A stretch of 64,000 nt of DNA from Strigamia acuminata (GCA_949358305.1 OX442314.1:372001-436000), one strand, 5' to 3'. Positions 23,191-33,185 are shown, numbered from the stretch's first letter. The notes: generated by a model not told the origin, from the letters alone. Made by a program: numbers and translations.

Positions 23191-23229
23191 TTGCAATGTT
23201 TTAAAGAATCTGTACATCCCTCAGACTGA

Positions 23230-23235
23230 AATAAA
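23230..23235 (+). terminator. poly(A) signal of giant gene A
   Basis: AATAAA lies 40 bp after the stop in gactgaaataaag. The equivalent site is present in copies B (about 41361) and C (minus strand, about 57017). Confidence 0.65.
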
Positions 23236-24590
23236 GTAGTTTATAGAAGCATAGCAATTGATCATCTTTCTTGTCTTTAAATAATTTCATTTTTGTAGTT
23301 TTTACAGGTCCTACGTGGGTTTTATTGAATGACTTATTCTTACAATAAAGATCCTGAGGAGTTCAATTCGATAAAATAAAATAAAAAAAGGATTGGGAGA
23401 GGAACGGAAAAAGAAAAGAGGACTCGATTACGTTAGAGCATTCAATACTTAGAACTGTGGCCCTAATTCCAGCCGTATCACTGGTGTAATGGCACAAGAA
23501 AGTTGCCCATAACACCAGAATTGTAATCTAACTAAGCCAAAACAACCAATAAATAACTAAACCTTTGATTACCTGCCAAAAGAAACCAACAAACCGTTTG
23601 ATTGATTAAAAGGGAAAAAGCTTATTTTAGCAAATAAAATAAATATTTTATTACCATATAAATAAAATCCATTATTCTAATCACCTTTTACACTGAAATT
23701 CATTGAAAAAAAAACAGAACTACTTTTCCGCAAAGTAGAGCACAGTTCACAGTTAGGACAACATTATATCAGTTCACAAAGTATACCAAGACATGTTTGT
23801 TGCAAAGAGGAACTTATTTTCTAGCATCTCTTATAATTGGCTACGATATACGATATGCAAACAGCCCGTCTGAAAGGCACCCAGCATTGTGCTCGCAGTA
23901 ACATCTTTAACCGGGATCAAATCAACCATTCCTGAAATGAACTCCAGGACTATGAAGATGTAACAGAACCCTCCGCCGAAGACACAAAACGACCCACATG
24001 ATCCGCGTACAGTTTCTTCCCGAACTTTGCTGCCTTGATCGGATGTAGCAAGCCTGTAGGATTTAAGTTGGTAAATTTAAACCGTTGACAGACTTTGTAG
24101 GATTTACGCCAGGCCGTGACCTCCAAATTCAATTAGTTTGCGGTATCTTCACACTGTACAAATTGACAGATTTAAAAAAGAATCTCTCAAAGGATAAAAT
24201 TAAAATTCTTTTTTTTTAAATATAACATTTTATTTTCTGGATTATTTATTTTTTGAATATTTTATTTTATTTTTTGAATATTTTATTTTATTTTTTGAAT
24301 ATTTTATTTTATTTTTTGAGTTTTTTATTTTATTTTTTGGAATGTTTTATTTTATTTTTTGGAATATTTTATTTTGTAAAATAAATATCGGAATGATATT
24401 ATTGGAAGTAACTGAATTCACTGTAATTGTAATAAAATAAAGATAAGAGAAGTTGGCTGTGAAGAATCTTTAATGAATAATCAATTCTCAGTTACAAGAC
24501 TCCTTTATATACTGGTATGTGGAATATTATGTAACATTATCGATGGTCGTAAAGCTGGAAAGCTGGAGAAGTATTTTTTGGAGTAAACAT
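23236..24590. other. 3' flank of copy A and AT-rich spacer
   Basis: Up to about 23966 this is the duplicated 3' flank shared with copy B. After it come a degraded integrase-like fragment (minus strand) and, at about 24230-24375, an AT minisatellite built on ttttgaatattttattttat. No intact gene is seen. Confidence 0.55.
23960..24132 (-). pseudogene. degraded Ty3/Gypsy integrase fragment
   Basis: On the minus strand a short frame reads KVCQRFKFTNLNPTGLLHPI and then YADHVGRF. This resembles the second half of the integrase zinc finger (C..C or CQ, then a GLLHP motif) and the start of the catalytic core (D-H-V/I-G). It is only about 55 residues with no partners, so it is a relic at best. It overlaps the end of duplication A. 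Confidence 0.4.
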
Positions 24591-25289
24591 CTGTAATGCA
24601 GGGAAGCATTACATATTAGACTTCTAAACCCTGTCCGCATGTTCGTCTGCTACGATCTGTTGCTAAGAGTGCAGTGCAGGTTGTTCCAATATTCGCCGTA
24701 ATTCGCTTTTTTCGCCTTTATGACTATATTTGATTAAAAAACTAACCACGCCATCGTTTTCAGCGGCAAATTACACGTAGGAAACTTGATTTAAACATTC
24801 AAATTGTTTAGTTTTAAAAATCGGTCTTTTTCAAATCTCCCACTGAATTTGCCATGCAGTTGCCGAATTTCGTCGAACGTATCGATATTTTTTTTTGACC
24901 AAATCAAAATAAAAAATATACAAGTTCATGCAGATTTGGATTTCCAATCGATTGGGCTTGGTTCCAAAATTTTTAGACCTCATTTCTATAAAGTAAACAT
25001 CAAAAAGCGTATTGCGATGAAGATTTCAGGGCTCACGGGATCCGGCAGGTGGCGCTAGTACAATGTTACAATTTCCGGTGCGCGGATAGAAGTAGTATTG
25101 TTAGACGGCTAAAAGTGTACATTAATTCAACCGGAGGTCGGAAAATTGCGAAAAGACCCTACGATACTAATACAGGTACGCTGAATTTATTGCCGTTGTC
25201 CGTTTTGCTCTAGCTGCTACAGCTTTTGAGATATGGATGCGGACAGACTGACGGACTGTAAGCATCATGTCATATCATTTTCTTAGAGT

Positions 25290-25724
25290 CACCTACCGTC
25301 TTCACCCGAAAATAACACCATGGTGTTGTATTCGAGTTTTGTTGAAAACTGTCATTTTTGAAACATTGTTGAAAAATTTGAATATAACACCACTACAGCT
25401 ATAACACCATGGTGTTATATTCGAATATACACCCATGGTGTTATATTCAGATTTTTGATTGTTTTTCAAATACAACACCATGGTGTTACATTCAGATTTG
25501 GATAAAAATATTTAAAATGTACAGTATACCCTTGTTTTTGTCAATTTATATATTTTTTTTTGTTTTTTTAATCAGCCTAATGAATACAAATTTCCAGAGT
25601 AAATAACAATTTTACTTTTTTGACAAACTTCCATGATGTTGGCTGATTACTAGTATAACACCATGGTGTTATATTCGAATACAACACCATGGTCTTATTT
25701 TCGGGTGAGGACGGTAGTGACCTT
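25290..25724. mobile_element. MITE with AACACCATGGTGTT palindromic core repeats
   Basis: Terminal inverted repeats of about 45 bp (left AGTCACCTACCGTC...CACCCGAAAATAA, right its reverse complement ending GACGGTAGTGACC) enclose about 345 bp. The perfect palindrome AACACCATGGTGTT or a close variant occurs about six times (about 25314, 25404, 25430, 25475, 25660, 25683). No open frame of substance is present. Confidence 0.7.
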
Positions 25725-25956
25725 TTCTGTCATCTTTAAGTTCGTTTTTTAGACTTCTAAACTCTATGTTTAGAAAGTCTTATGAAACGGTCATGTCCGT
25801 CCGTCAACCACGATTCCGCAAAAACTACCGCAGCTAGAGCGAAACGGACAACGGCATTAAATCGAGCATACCTATATTAGTATCCTAAGGTGTAATCAGA
25901 TTTCTCCGACCTCCGGTTGAATTAATAAACCGGTTTTAGTGCACTTTTAGCGGTGT

Positions 25957-26020
25957 ATTCCATGAAAATTACGGAAATGACGTCATCATGACGACGTCAT
26001 TTCCGTAATTTTCATGGAAT
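25957..26020. repeat. 64-bp perfect-arm hairpin
   Basis: The left arm 25957-25984 (ATTCCATGAAAATTACGG...GACGTC) and right arm 25993-26020 are exact reverse complements of 28 bp with an 8-base loop. Confidence 0.85.
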
Positions 26021-26166
26021 AGACTTGGGACAGACGGAAAACGGAAAACGAGAAACGGGAAATTATAACGACGGAAATGCGAAGCTACGGTAGTGAAACG
26101 TTCGTTGTACGCGATTGGTTTACATCCCGGCGCCGGCGTATTACGCGAATTTGGCGGCGTTCTGGG

Positions 26167-26232
26167 CGAAGAAGCTTTTGAAATTCAAAAGCTTCTTCGA
26201 ATTAAATCATTCAAAATTTGAATGATTTAATT
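26167..26232. repeat. two abutting 33-bp perfect palindromes
   Basis: 26167-26199 (CGAAGAAGCTTTTGAA and its complement around one base) and 26200-26232 (AATTAAATCATTCAAA and its complement around one base) are each perfect 16+1+16 palindromes and sit side by side with no spacer. Confidence 0.85.
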
Positions 26233-26340
26233 GCGAAATTGGTTGTTTTGTGTCATTAATTTAGTATTATTATTTTTTTAATTAGGGGCAGGGTTTAGAA
26301 GTCTCATGTGTAATGCTTCCCTGCATTACAAATCCCTGCT

Positions 26341-26506
26341 TGTTGTAAGCGACGCTAGAGCGCACTTGTTACCAAGATGGCAGGTCAAAACGACGCGCAA
26401 TGTAAAATTACCGTTAAAGGCAAGTAAACATCTTTCGTTTTACATTTTACAACTCGACTTGGACTCAAATTCGACCACAAGGAGTCAGCCGACATCTTGT
26501 GTTACA
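26341..26506 (+). repeat. probable 5' LTR of a decayed Gypsy element
   Basis: It starts TGTTGTAAGC and ends GTGTTACA immediately before a primer-site-like TGGCGCAGTCGAC at 26507. No second copy is in the window, so the boundary is inferred. Confidence 0.5.
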
Positions 26507-27678
26507 TGGCGCAGTCGACATTCGAAAAGAATTTTGTGAAGTGAAATATGAGAAATTTTTGAACTTGAAGGGGAAGAAATTTTTGTGTGAACAATACTAC
26601 ATTTTCGTGAGTGAAAAATGATGTCACGGGAACAGTAAGACAAAATTCGATCGCTTTTACTGCCTAAACGTTTCATTTTATCAACATTTTCGCCAAAAAA
26701 CGGACTATTTCACCAAACGGCAATTTCAACTCCCGGTTCAAAATTTTGACACCAGATGGCGACCCAACCCATGAATCAGCTACGATACGATCAGCTGATG
26801 GAATTGGACATCAAAGACCTTCAAGATGAATGTCAACTAAGAGGAATTTATCGAAGGGTATGCATTGATCGCCAGACCGCTTTCGTAGCTGTTACGGGGC
26901 AGGAAAACGGAAATTGCCAAAGTTGCCCGCGGAAAATCCACCAACAATAAGATAGTAGGATGGACAGCGGAACACTCTGAAGCAACACGAATCCTCAAAG
27001 AAAAATTGAAGCCACCACCGATTTTGGAACATTTTTCACCGGAAAGGAAAACACACATCCATGAAATTGTCATCGAATACGCAAGCCAAACAACCACGCC
27101 ACGTGAAGAAACAATGCATTTCAACTTACTCCAGTGATGGGAAAATTCCGGATTTATGTCATTGGATTGGAGAAAGTGCACGTGTGGACGGACAATTGGT
27201 GCGTTTCTTACATCAATGCATCCAAGCAGATAAATAAAAAATTTGCACGCATTGCATTGGATCTTCAGGAACTGCCACTACAGATCCACCACAAAGCAGG
27301 ACAAGCAAATGTGGTTGCGACGCGCTATCGAGGCCGCCATTATGCGCTGCTTTGGTGTTGGTCGCAGAAGAATCGAGATTGGAGCTGTTACAACGTTCGG
27401 ATGCGGAATTACTGGAGATTTCGACAATCATTAAAGGGAAACCGACGGAAAACCCAAGATACCTGAAATTGTCTAAGGAATTTCACATTAATTTGTCGGG
27501 CATACTGTGTCGTTCGTACACAAATGCAAAAGAGTACACCAAAGTTCAAATCGTTGTTCCAACATCGCTTCGTGGGGACATTTTGAACAAATTTCACAAC
27601 GAAAATGGGCACATGGATAAAGCACGCACGAAAGCCAGCATCCAGGCCAAACTCTGGTGGAAAACTCCAGACAAAGAT
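26507..27678 (+). pseudogene. decayed Ty3/Gypsy element, 5' part (gag start, RNase H, integrase N-terminus)
   Basis: Primer site TGGCGCAGTC at 26507. From 26756 there is a gag-like start (MATQPMNQLRYDQLMELDIKDL) that soon ends. From about 27134 the sequence encodes the C-terminal half of RNase H (VWTDN.., NKKFARIALDLQ, IHHKAGQANVVA), then after a frame change the integrase zinc-finger N-terminus (HNENGHMDKARTKA...LWW). The gag C-terminus, protease and most of RT are missing. The integrase is interrupted at 27678 by a gag-only LTR element and resumes at 30256. It is a dead copy with deletions and frameshifts. Confidence 0.75.
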
Positions 27679-27809
27679 TGTGAGCATAGTGCTTTCCCTG
27701 GCGGTCAGTCTTGACCAGTTCCTGATTTGTTCTGTATTTATCTTGGAATTAGAATAAAGTCAGTCTTGTAACTACATTCAACATAACTGGTTGTCTTTAC
27801 ATTCTCATA
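27679..27809 (+). repeat. 5' LTR of gag-only element
   Basis: 131 bp, TGTGAGCATAGTGCT to TTCTCATA. Contains AATAAAGTC near 27754. Followed at 27810 by the primer site. Confidence 0.85.
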
Positions 27810-28005
27810 TGGCGCAGTCGAACTGAAAGAACCTAGAAAAGGGGATAGATTTGCGGAATTGATCGGTAGATCGGTAGAATCGTAGGAAGCTTCGGTTCGA
27901 TCGTTCGTGGAAAATCGTGCGTTATACGTTTGACACGTGTGGATAACGCAAGCGACCATTTTATCGGTATTCGCGTTTGGAAAGCGGCGTGGTCACCATC
28001 AAAAA

Positions 28006-29937
28006 ATGTCTGACCAACTGAATACTCTACTGTGGTCGTGTGAAGAAGACGTATTGGACCTATTTACCATGGCCCCTCTCAACACCGAGGCGGAGCGACG
28101 GCAATTGGTCGTGACGGGAGGACACAAGCATCTCTTTGTGGATTCCTTGCTAGCAGACAACAGACAGGCGGCGACGACGAGGACAGCGGCAGCGGCGGCG
28201 GAGAGGAAGCGGATCGAATTAGAAAATTTCCGGGCCAACGAGGACGCAAGACTCGAAGCAGAAGAGGCCGAGGAAACGAGAAGACGTGAGGCGGCCGAGA
28301 CTGCGCGAATTTCGGCGGCAGGTCCCGGTAATGCAGTCGATGCTCTCGCCCAGCAAATGGCGGCGATGATGCAGCATTTGGTGATCTCGCAGCAAATGGC
28401 GGCCCAACAACAACAAGTGGCGGCTCAGCAAGTACAACAGTTAGCCGCTCAGAACGCGGCGATTTTACAACAACTGGCCGTTGCTTCGCAGAGACCGGCA
28501 GCCCCGCCGCAAACCGTCGTTCAGATGCATTCATCGGTCGACACCGCGAAGGCAATTTCCGTATTTACGGGCGACGTCAAGGAAAGCGTCTCTTCTTGGC
28601 TGAAGGAAGTGGATCGAGCGTCGAAGCTGTCGGGCTGGTCGGACGAACTGACGTTGTTGAACGCCGCGACGAGGCTCGAAGGACAAGCCAACGATTGGCA
28701 GAAAACCGAAGGAAAAAATATCAACGTTCTGGCGCAATGGACAGCGCTTTTGCGAGAACGGTTCAAATCACGATTACAATTGAACGAATTGTTTACGATG
28801 CAAGACAAACGAAAACTGGAGGCGAATGAATCAGTAGTACAATATATCTACTCAAAAAACGCAATTTTGGAGAGGTCGGCCTCCATTCTCGGCGACGCTG
28901 ACCGCATTTCGCTGATTTTGGCCGGAATCGAGGACCGGACGATTTCTTACCCACTCCAATTGGACAACGTGGGAACAGTGGCGGAATTAATCGAACGTGC
29001 ACGTCGCTTGGACGCATCCAGACCAGTGGACCACGCGGACGAAATCGATATGAAACGATCGGGTAAAGACATTTTATTGCCAAAAAGTGCTTCGAGTTTT
29101 GCTGTTTCACCGAAAGATTCTGGTGCGCTTGGGTCGTCCGCGCGTGGCCCTGTGTTTAGAACTGGCATGGACAAATCCTTGCTCACCTGCTACAGGTGTG
29201 GTGTCGTCGGTCATCTGTCGTTCGAGTGTCCATCGGTAGTTCCGGGCGTGGAGAAAACGGCAGACAAGGTCGTCACGTGTTTGATTTTTAAGAAAGGGTT
29301 GGGGGTGGCGAGCGCTGGCGAAATGGAAAATTGTGTGGCAGCCATGGCAAGTGGCGATAGCTTTTCGGCTGCAGTTGACGAAATCGAAGCGAAATTTGAC
29401 GAAAACGAAGCGAAATCTGATGGGAACGAAGCAAAATTTGACAAACACGAGACGAAATTGGACAAGGACAAGACGAAATCGGACGAGGACAAGACGAAAT
29501 CGGACGAAGACAAGACGAAATCGGACGAGGACAAGACAAAATTGGACGAGGACAAGACGAAATTGGACGAGGACAAGACGAAATTGGTTAGAAATGCAAC
29601 AAAACTAGAATTTGATGGGTGGAGCGGTGAAAACGACGCGTGGGATAGCGACAGTGACGCGTGTAGCAGTAATGACGATGCGCGAATCAACGACTTTGGC
29701 AAGAACGACTCGAAAATCGACGAGAATGGCGATAATGACGCGGAGACTGACGAAAACGGCAAGAACGACTCGAAAACCGACGAGAATGGCGATAGTGACG
29801 CGAAAACCGGTGAGAATGGCGATATCGACGTGAAGACCGACGATGGTGGCGAGAAATACGATGGGAACATGGCGAATCGGAGCGGGAACAGGTCGAGCCA
29901 TGGGGGAAGGGACGCAAGAAGGGGAACTACCAATTAA
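28006..29937 (+). CDS. gag protein of the gag-only LTR element (643 aa)
   Basis: Capsid-like protein, 643 aa from the ATG at 28006. The N-terminus (MSDQLNTLLWS) is followed by an Ala/Arg/Glu helical region and a Gln-rich coiled segment (about residues 105-165, QQQQ and AAQQ). The retrotransposon gag core follows (AISVFTGDVKESVSSWLKEV, then LNAATRLEGQANDW and FKSRLQLNELF), and a CCHC zinc knuckle starts near residue 395 (CYRCGVVGHLSFEC). The C-terminal part, which would hold protease and RT in a full element, is instead low complexity: about seven DKTKSDE-type 7-mers (residues about 484-528) and then acidic Asn/Asp/Gly repeats (NDSKTDENG). The frame is intact over 1.9 kb, so it may be under selection or very young. 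Confidence 0.82.
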   Translation: MSDQLNTLLWSCEEDVLDLFTMAPLNTEAERRQLVVTGGHKHLFVDSLLADNRQAATTRTAAAAAERKRIELENFRANEDARLEAEEAEETRRREAAETARISAAGPGNAVDALAQQMAAMMQHLVISQQMAAQQQQVAAQQVQQLAAQNAAILQQLAVASQRPAAPPQTVVQMHSSVDTAKAISVFTGDVKESVSSWLKEVDRASKLSGWSDELTLLNAATRLEGQANDWQKTEGKNINVLAQWTALLRERFKSRLQLNELFTMQDKRKLEANESVVQYIYSKNAILERSASILGDADRISLILAGIEDRTISYPLQLDNVGTVAELIERARRLDASRPVDHADEIDMKRSGKDILLPKSASSFAVSPKDSGALGSSARGPVFRTGMDKSLLTCYRCGVVGHLSFECPSVVPGVEKTADKVVTCLIFKKGLGVASAGEMENCVAAMASGDSFSAAVDEIEAKFDENEAKSDGNEAKFDKHETKLDKDKTKSDEDKTKSDEDKTKSDEDKTKLDEDKTKLDEDKTKLVRNATKLEFDGWSGENDAWDSDSDACSSNDDARINDFGKNDSKIDENGDNDAETDENGKNDSKTDENGDSDAKTGENGDIDVKTDDGGEKYDGNMANRSGNRSSHGGRDARRGTTN

Positions 29938-29986
29938 AGGACCAGCGAGCTACGAAAGTAATCAAGTTGGAGTGCCATTTTAATAA

Positions 29987-30107
29987 TTGTCGAGGACGAC
30001 AATCAAGTAGGGGGTTCATGTTAATACTGGAAAACGCACCGTCGGAAGATCGAATCGTGTTGAGGGGCGTGGGCGGAGTTCGTAGCGGACATTGTCGAGG
30101 ACGACAA
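29987..30107 (+). repeat. duplicated TTGTCGAGGACGACAA palindrome before the 3' LTR
   Basis: The 16-base palindrome occurs at 29987-30002 and 30092-30107, on either side of a short spacer just upstream of the polypurine tract. It may be a conserved 3' cis element of this Gypsy lineage. Confidence 0.6.
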
Positions 30108-30124
30108 TCACGGAGGAGGGGTTG

Positions 30125-30255
30125 TGTGAGCATAGTGCTCCCCCTGGCGGTCAGTCTTGACCAGTTCCTGATTTGTTCTGTATTTATCTTGGAATTGGAA
30201 TAAAGTCAGTCTTGTAACTACATTCAACATAACTGGTTGTCTTTACATTCTCATA
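30125..30255 (+). repeat. 3' LTR of gag-only element
   Basis: 131 bp matching 27679-27809 with a few differences (ctccccc against ctttccc; ggaattgg against ggaattag). The target duplication AAGAT follows at 30256-30260. Confidence 0.85.
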
Positions 30256-30502
30256 AAGATGTTAAAACTTTTGTCGAAAGCTGCGAAATTTGTCAACGAA
30301 CGAATCGTCGAACAACGAAACCCATTGGTTACTTACACCCACCGTTTCACCAACCGTTTCAAGCGATTTCAATCGATCACATTGGCCCGTTACCATTGAC
30401 AGATGATGGCAACAAATACGTAATCTTCTGCACGGACCATGCAACATGCACACCTGTTGCTCGAGCGATCGTATCAACTGCAGCGTGCCACGTGATACAG
30501 TT
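30256..30502 (+). pseudogene. decayed Gypsy integrase, continuation after the nested insertion
   Basis: Continues the integrase cut at 27678: the zinc-finger cysteines (ESCEICQRTNRR), then the catalytic core start with the first Asp (AISIDHIGPLPLTDDG) and FCTDHAT. The frame breaks off where a MITE begins near 30503, so the second Asp and Glu of the DDE triad are absent. Confidence 0.75.
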
Positions 30503-30905
30503 TTCCACACTCAAGAGGAGCCTGGAATCTTGGCTCCCATTGGCCTAGTCTGATTACTCAGAACTGTAGTTGAACTTCTGCTACGAGGAAAAGTAATTCC
30601 CTATGATTTTTAGTCGTTTTCAGTAGAATAATGATTGAAATGATGTGCATTTAATGTTACTCTAGAATAAAAAGTAATTTCCATTTTAAAAATAAAGTTT
30701 TATGTTCTTTTTGTTTTAAAATGCATGTTTGTTAAGTTGATCGTTTGCTTTCTCAGGACAGAAAATCTATTGCAATGGTATTGATATCTGTATATCTGTA
30801 TAATGCAATTCTAGTGTTTTGGGTCTTTTTTTACGTATCACTACACAAGTGAAATAGCTCGGTCAATGGGAGCCAAGATTCCAGGGCTCCTCTTGAGTGT
30901 GGAAA
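30503..30905. mobile_element. MITE with about 42-bp terminal inverted repeats
   Basis: The left end 30503-30542 (TTCCACACTCAAGAGGAGC...GGCTCCCATTG) is matched by the reverse complement at 30864-30905 with one or two gaps. The interior is AT-rich and non-coding. It interrupts the integrase relic. Confidence 0.7.
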
Positions 30906-30918
30906 GAGTATATGCAAA

Positions 30919-31352
30919 TACCGTATTACCCCGCTTATTGCCACATGCCGGTGTAGTGCGAGTATTACCGGCATGCCGATAAACCCCGTTTTTAACGGTA
31001 TGCCGGTGTAAGTGAGTACAATTTTTTTTTTAATTTTGAGCCCAAAACTTGCTTAAAACGCATACTTAGATGTCCAAAATGTAGGAAATTGGCCGAAATT
31101 TCTATAAAGGTTCCACAAAATTTAGTAGTAATCTTCAGAATATCAAGAAAACTTAAATTTCAGGCCAAAATTGTAACATAATTTATCATCTGGGCTCTTT
31201 TAAACAAAAAAAAACAAAAAACCAATTTTTTCACTTATACCGGCATGTTTCGCTCTATACCGGCATGCCGTTATAGATTTTTTACACGCGATTTCAAAAC
31301 TGTGATGAACCCATGCCCAACGGCATGCAGCAATAGGCGGGGTAATATGGTA
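30919..31352. mobile_element. MITE with ATTACCCCGC terminal inverted repeats
   Basis: The left end 30919-30950 (TACCGTATTACCCCGCTTATTGC) and right end 31321-31352 are inverted repeats at roughly 28 of 32 positions. Inside, the word CCGGCATGCCG or close variants occurs several times in both orientations. 434 bp, no coding capacity. Confidence 0.7.
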
Positions 31353-31782
31353 AGCTTGAGTACAATGGTCGACTCCTGAGTCCGCTCTTCTACATCCAAC
31401 ACCATCGATACAATCCGAATCAAAGAACACTTTAATTAGCAAGGAGGGATGGGATATTCGTTTCAAGAACACTATCCACAAGTTTTGAGTGTCTTAATGC
31501 AAGTTTCGACGATTTTCGGACTTTCCGACCACATGCGCGCGTGCTAGGCCTAAAATTTCTCCATTTTTGTATTCTTTTGTCGTTTCAATGCCACTGACCG
31601 GGAACCTCGTGAAGTACAATCCATAGGTCAATTGGTCCACTTATTTGTTCCAAATTAAGTCCATCTTTGCGTGCAATAAAATAACCGAAGACGCCGGCAG
31701 GGTCAACTACCTGTTGGCTTAAGTCGGGATTGCAACCGTGCAGAAAATCCTGGATTTGGTTTGACCCAAAAATCCTACAACG
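31353..31782. other. non-coding spacer before a gag relic
   Basis: I see no supported gene. The last 200 bp could be more decayed gag sequence, but the frame is too broken to say. Confidence 0.35.
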
Positions 31783-32320
31783 ATGAAATACGACGAAATC
31801 GTGCAGCTCGTGGAAAAACACCAGAAACCGAAGCCGCTGGCCCAGGGTGAGCTGATTCGCTTCCGATCGCGTCATCGCAACAAAGGCAAGATGGTTACGG
31901 AGTTCGCTGACGCTTTATAAGCGCTCACAACATATTGCGAGTTGGGTGATAATCTCAATAATGAGTTGAGAAATCAATTCATTTTTGGTCTCAACATGCG
32001 TGCGGTCTAGGAAACGCTCTACCTGCAGAGCAATTTCACCTTTGAGAAAGCTTTAGCTACCGCCATAGCAACTGAGTTGGCCAGCTTCGACATCATGAGT
32101 TTCGCCGACACGTCCACAACCGTTCACCAAGTCGGCAACGCTGCTAAACACAAGACGGATGCGTGCAAAAGTGACAAACGCTTCTCGAGGGGCACCACTG
32201 GACCACAACAGAAGCCATCGGGAGCGAAACACCAACGCGACTCGGACAAGTGCTTGTCATGCGGTGGAAAAGGCCACAGACGTGCAGACTGCAAATTTTG
32301 TAGGACATCCACAGAATAAG
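31783..32320 (+). pseudogene. Ty3/Gypsy gag relic with CCHC knuckle and two in-frame stops
   Basis: One frame from the ATG at 31783 reads through the typical gag pattern KYDEIVQLVEKHQKPKP, FRSRHRNKGKMVTEFAD, then LTTYCELGD and LRNQFIFGLN. It ends in a zinc knuckle (CLSCGGKGHRRADC) near 32255. Two stops interrupt it (TAA near 31918, TAG near 32008). There is no pol downstream; a foldback element starts at 32496. It is a clear dead fragment of a lineage different from the other Gypsy copies in the window. Confidence 0.75.
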
Positions 32321-32495
32321 AACGCAGTGGAAGCACTGGAATACCTGGCATCAGGAAATATCCTATCTCAAAAATGACGGGCGGCAGTTTGGTCGGCTGC
32401 GCTGCAGCACGTCTTCCACGCGTTAAAGTACGTCAACGTTGGGTTCCACGTACGACGTGTACACCGGCAACAAATTATCAAAAAATTAAATAATT

Positions 32496-33185
32496 GGGTC
32501 CCATTTAAAACCCCACTAAAGTTCCTTGGATTTCCACTAAAAATAAACTAAATCTCACACTGACTGATTTTTTCACTATCGGTAATTTTTTGTCTCACTA
32601 ATTTAGCTAAGGCAAAAAAAAACTATTATTTTCCACTAAAATTAAATTGGCAAGAAAAAACTGATTTTACCACTACTATTACTACATTGGTAAGATAGTT
32701 TTGCGAACGTTTTGCGAACGTTTTGCACCACAAGTCCGTCTCAGCGGGCAAAGAGGACAACCAACCATCCCCCCGCATGGTTTACGAGCCCCCCAACAGT
32801 CGCCTGCTCCCGTAAGCGAGTCCCCACCAAGGCCCCAGTCCTAGTCACGTGTCGGGACCCAACATGTCCTCGATGCCCCTCGCAACCGAGTCCCCACTAA
32901 GGCCCCAGTCCTAGTCCCGTGTCGGGACCCAGTCCCAACAAGACCTCGGACTCTCCGTTGAGATGCCGGGCCTTCATTTCATAATAGGAGAAAAAGTGGA
33001 TGTAATAAGTTTTTTTAGTGGAAAAATAAGTTTCGTTTAAATAAATATTTTTAGTGAAAAAAATATTTTTTTTGGCTTAGTTAGTGGGACAAAAAATTAC
33101 CAATAGTGGAAAAACCAGTCAGTGTAAGATTTAGTTTTTTTTAGTGGAAATCCAACCCATTTTAGTGGGATTTTAATTTAGGCCC
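32496..33185. mobile_element. MULE-like foldback with long TIRs and 9-bp target duplication
   Basis: About 120-bp inverted arms: the left starts GGGTCCCATTTAAAACCCCACTAAA and continues through GGATTTCCACTAAAAATAAACTAAATCT; the right is its imperfect reverse complement. The perfect 9-bp duplication TAAATAATT lies at 32487-32495 and 33186-33194. Long TIRs plus a 9-bp duplication fit Mutator-like elements. The interior carries a 33-bp direct repeat (GAGTCCCCAC.AAGGCCCC) near 32817 and 32887. No transposase. Confidence 0.8.

Larger units (their letters stand above)
14561..23966 (+). repeat. segmental duplication, copy A
   Basis: Homologous to 33373-42130 (copy B, same strand) across upstream DNA, promoter, gene and about 775 bp of 3' flank. 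Homology begins near catacaaat..gtagtgttt and ends near actatgaagatgta in both. Copy C on the minus strand (56958-64000) shares the gene but only a short 3' flank. Confidence 0.85.
24592..26330. mobile_element. nested inverted-repeat (foldback) element
   Basis: Outer inverted repeats lie at 24592-24634 and 26290-26330 (TGTAATGCAGGGAAGCATTACA plus AGACTTCTAAACCCTG), themselves palindromic. A second pair of arms lies inside at about 25105-25262 and 25795-25960, sharing ATTCAACCGGAGGTCGG, CCGTTGTCCGTTT and CTCTAGCTGC with mismatches. A third element sits at the centre (25290-25724). No transposase is visible. This looks like a foldback transposon that received further insertions, or several elements nested by chance at one centre. 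Confidence 0.65.
27679..30255 (+). mobile_element. gag-only LTR retrotransposon (TR-GAG-like), inserted in Gypsy integrase
   Basis: LTRs of 131 bp at 27679-27809 and 30125-30255 (TGTGAGCATAGTG...TTCTCATA) differ at only about three positions. The target duplication AAGAT lies at 27674-27678 and 30256-30260. The primer site TGGCGCAGTCGAAC follows the 5' LTR at 27810, and the purine tract GGAGGAGGGG precedes the 3' LTR. The single long frame encodes gag only, with no trace of pol. All cis signals for mobilisation by another Gypsy element are present, so it looks like a non-autonomous element in the style of the gag-only TR-GAG elements described in plants. Confidence 0.85.

Noticed and set aside
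29211-29933. A 240-codon minus-strand frame rich in SSSNFVLS repeats
   Set aside because: It is the antisense of the gag tail repeats in the gag-only element; the plus-strand gag with zinc knuckle is the real frame.
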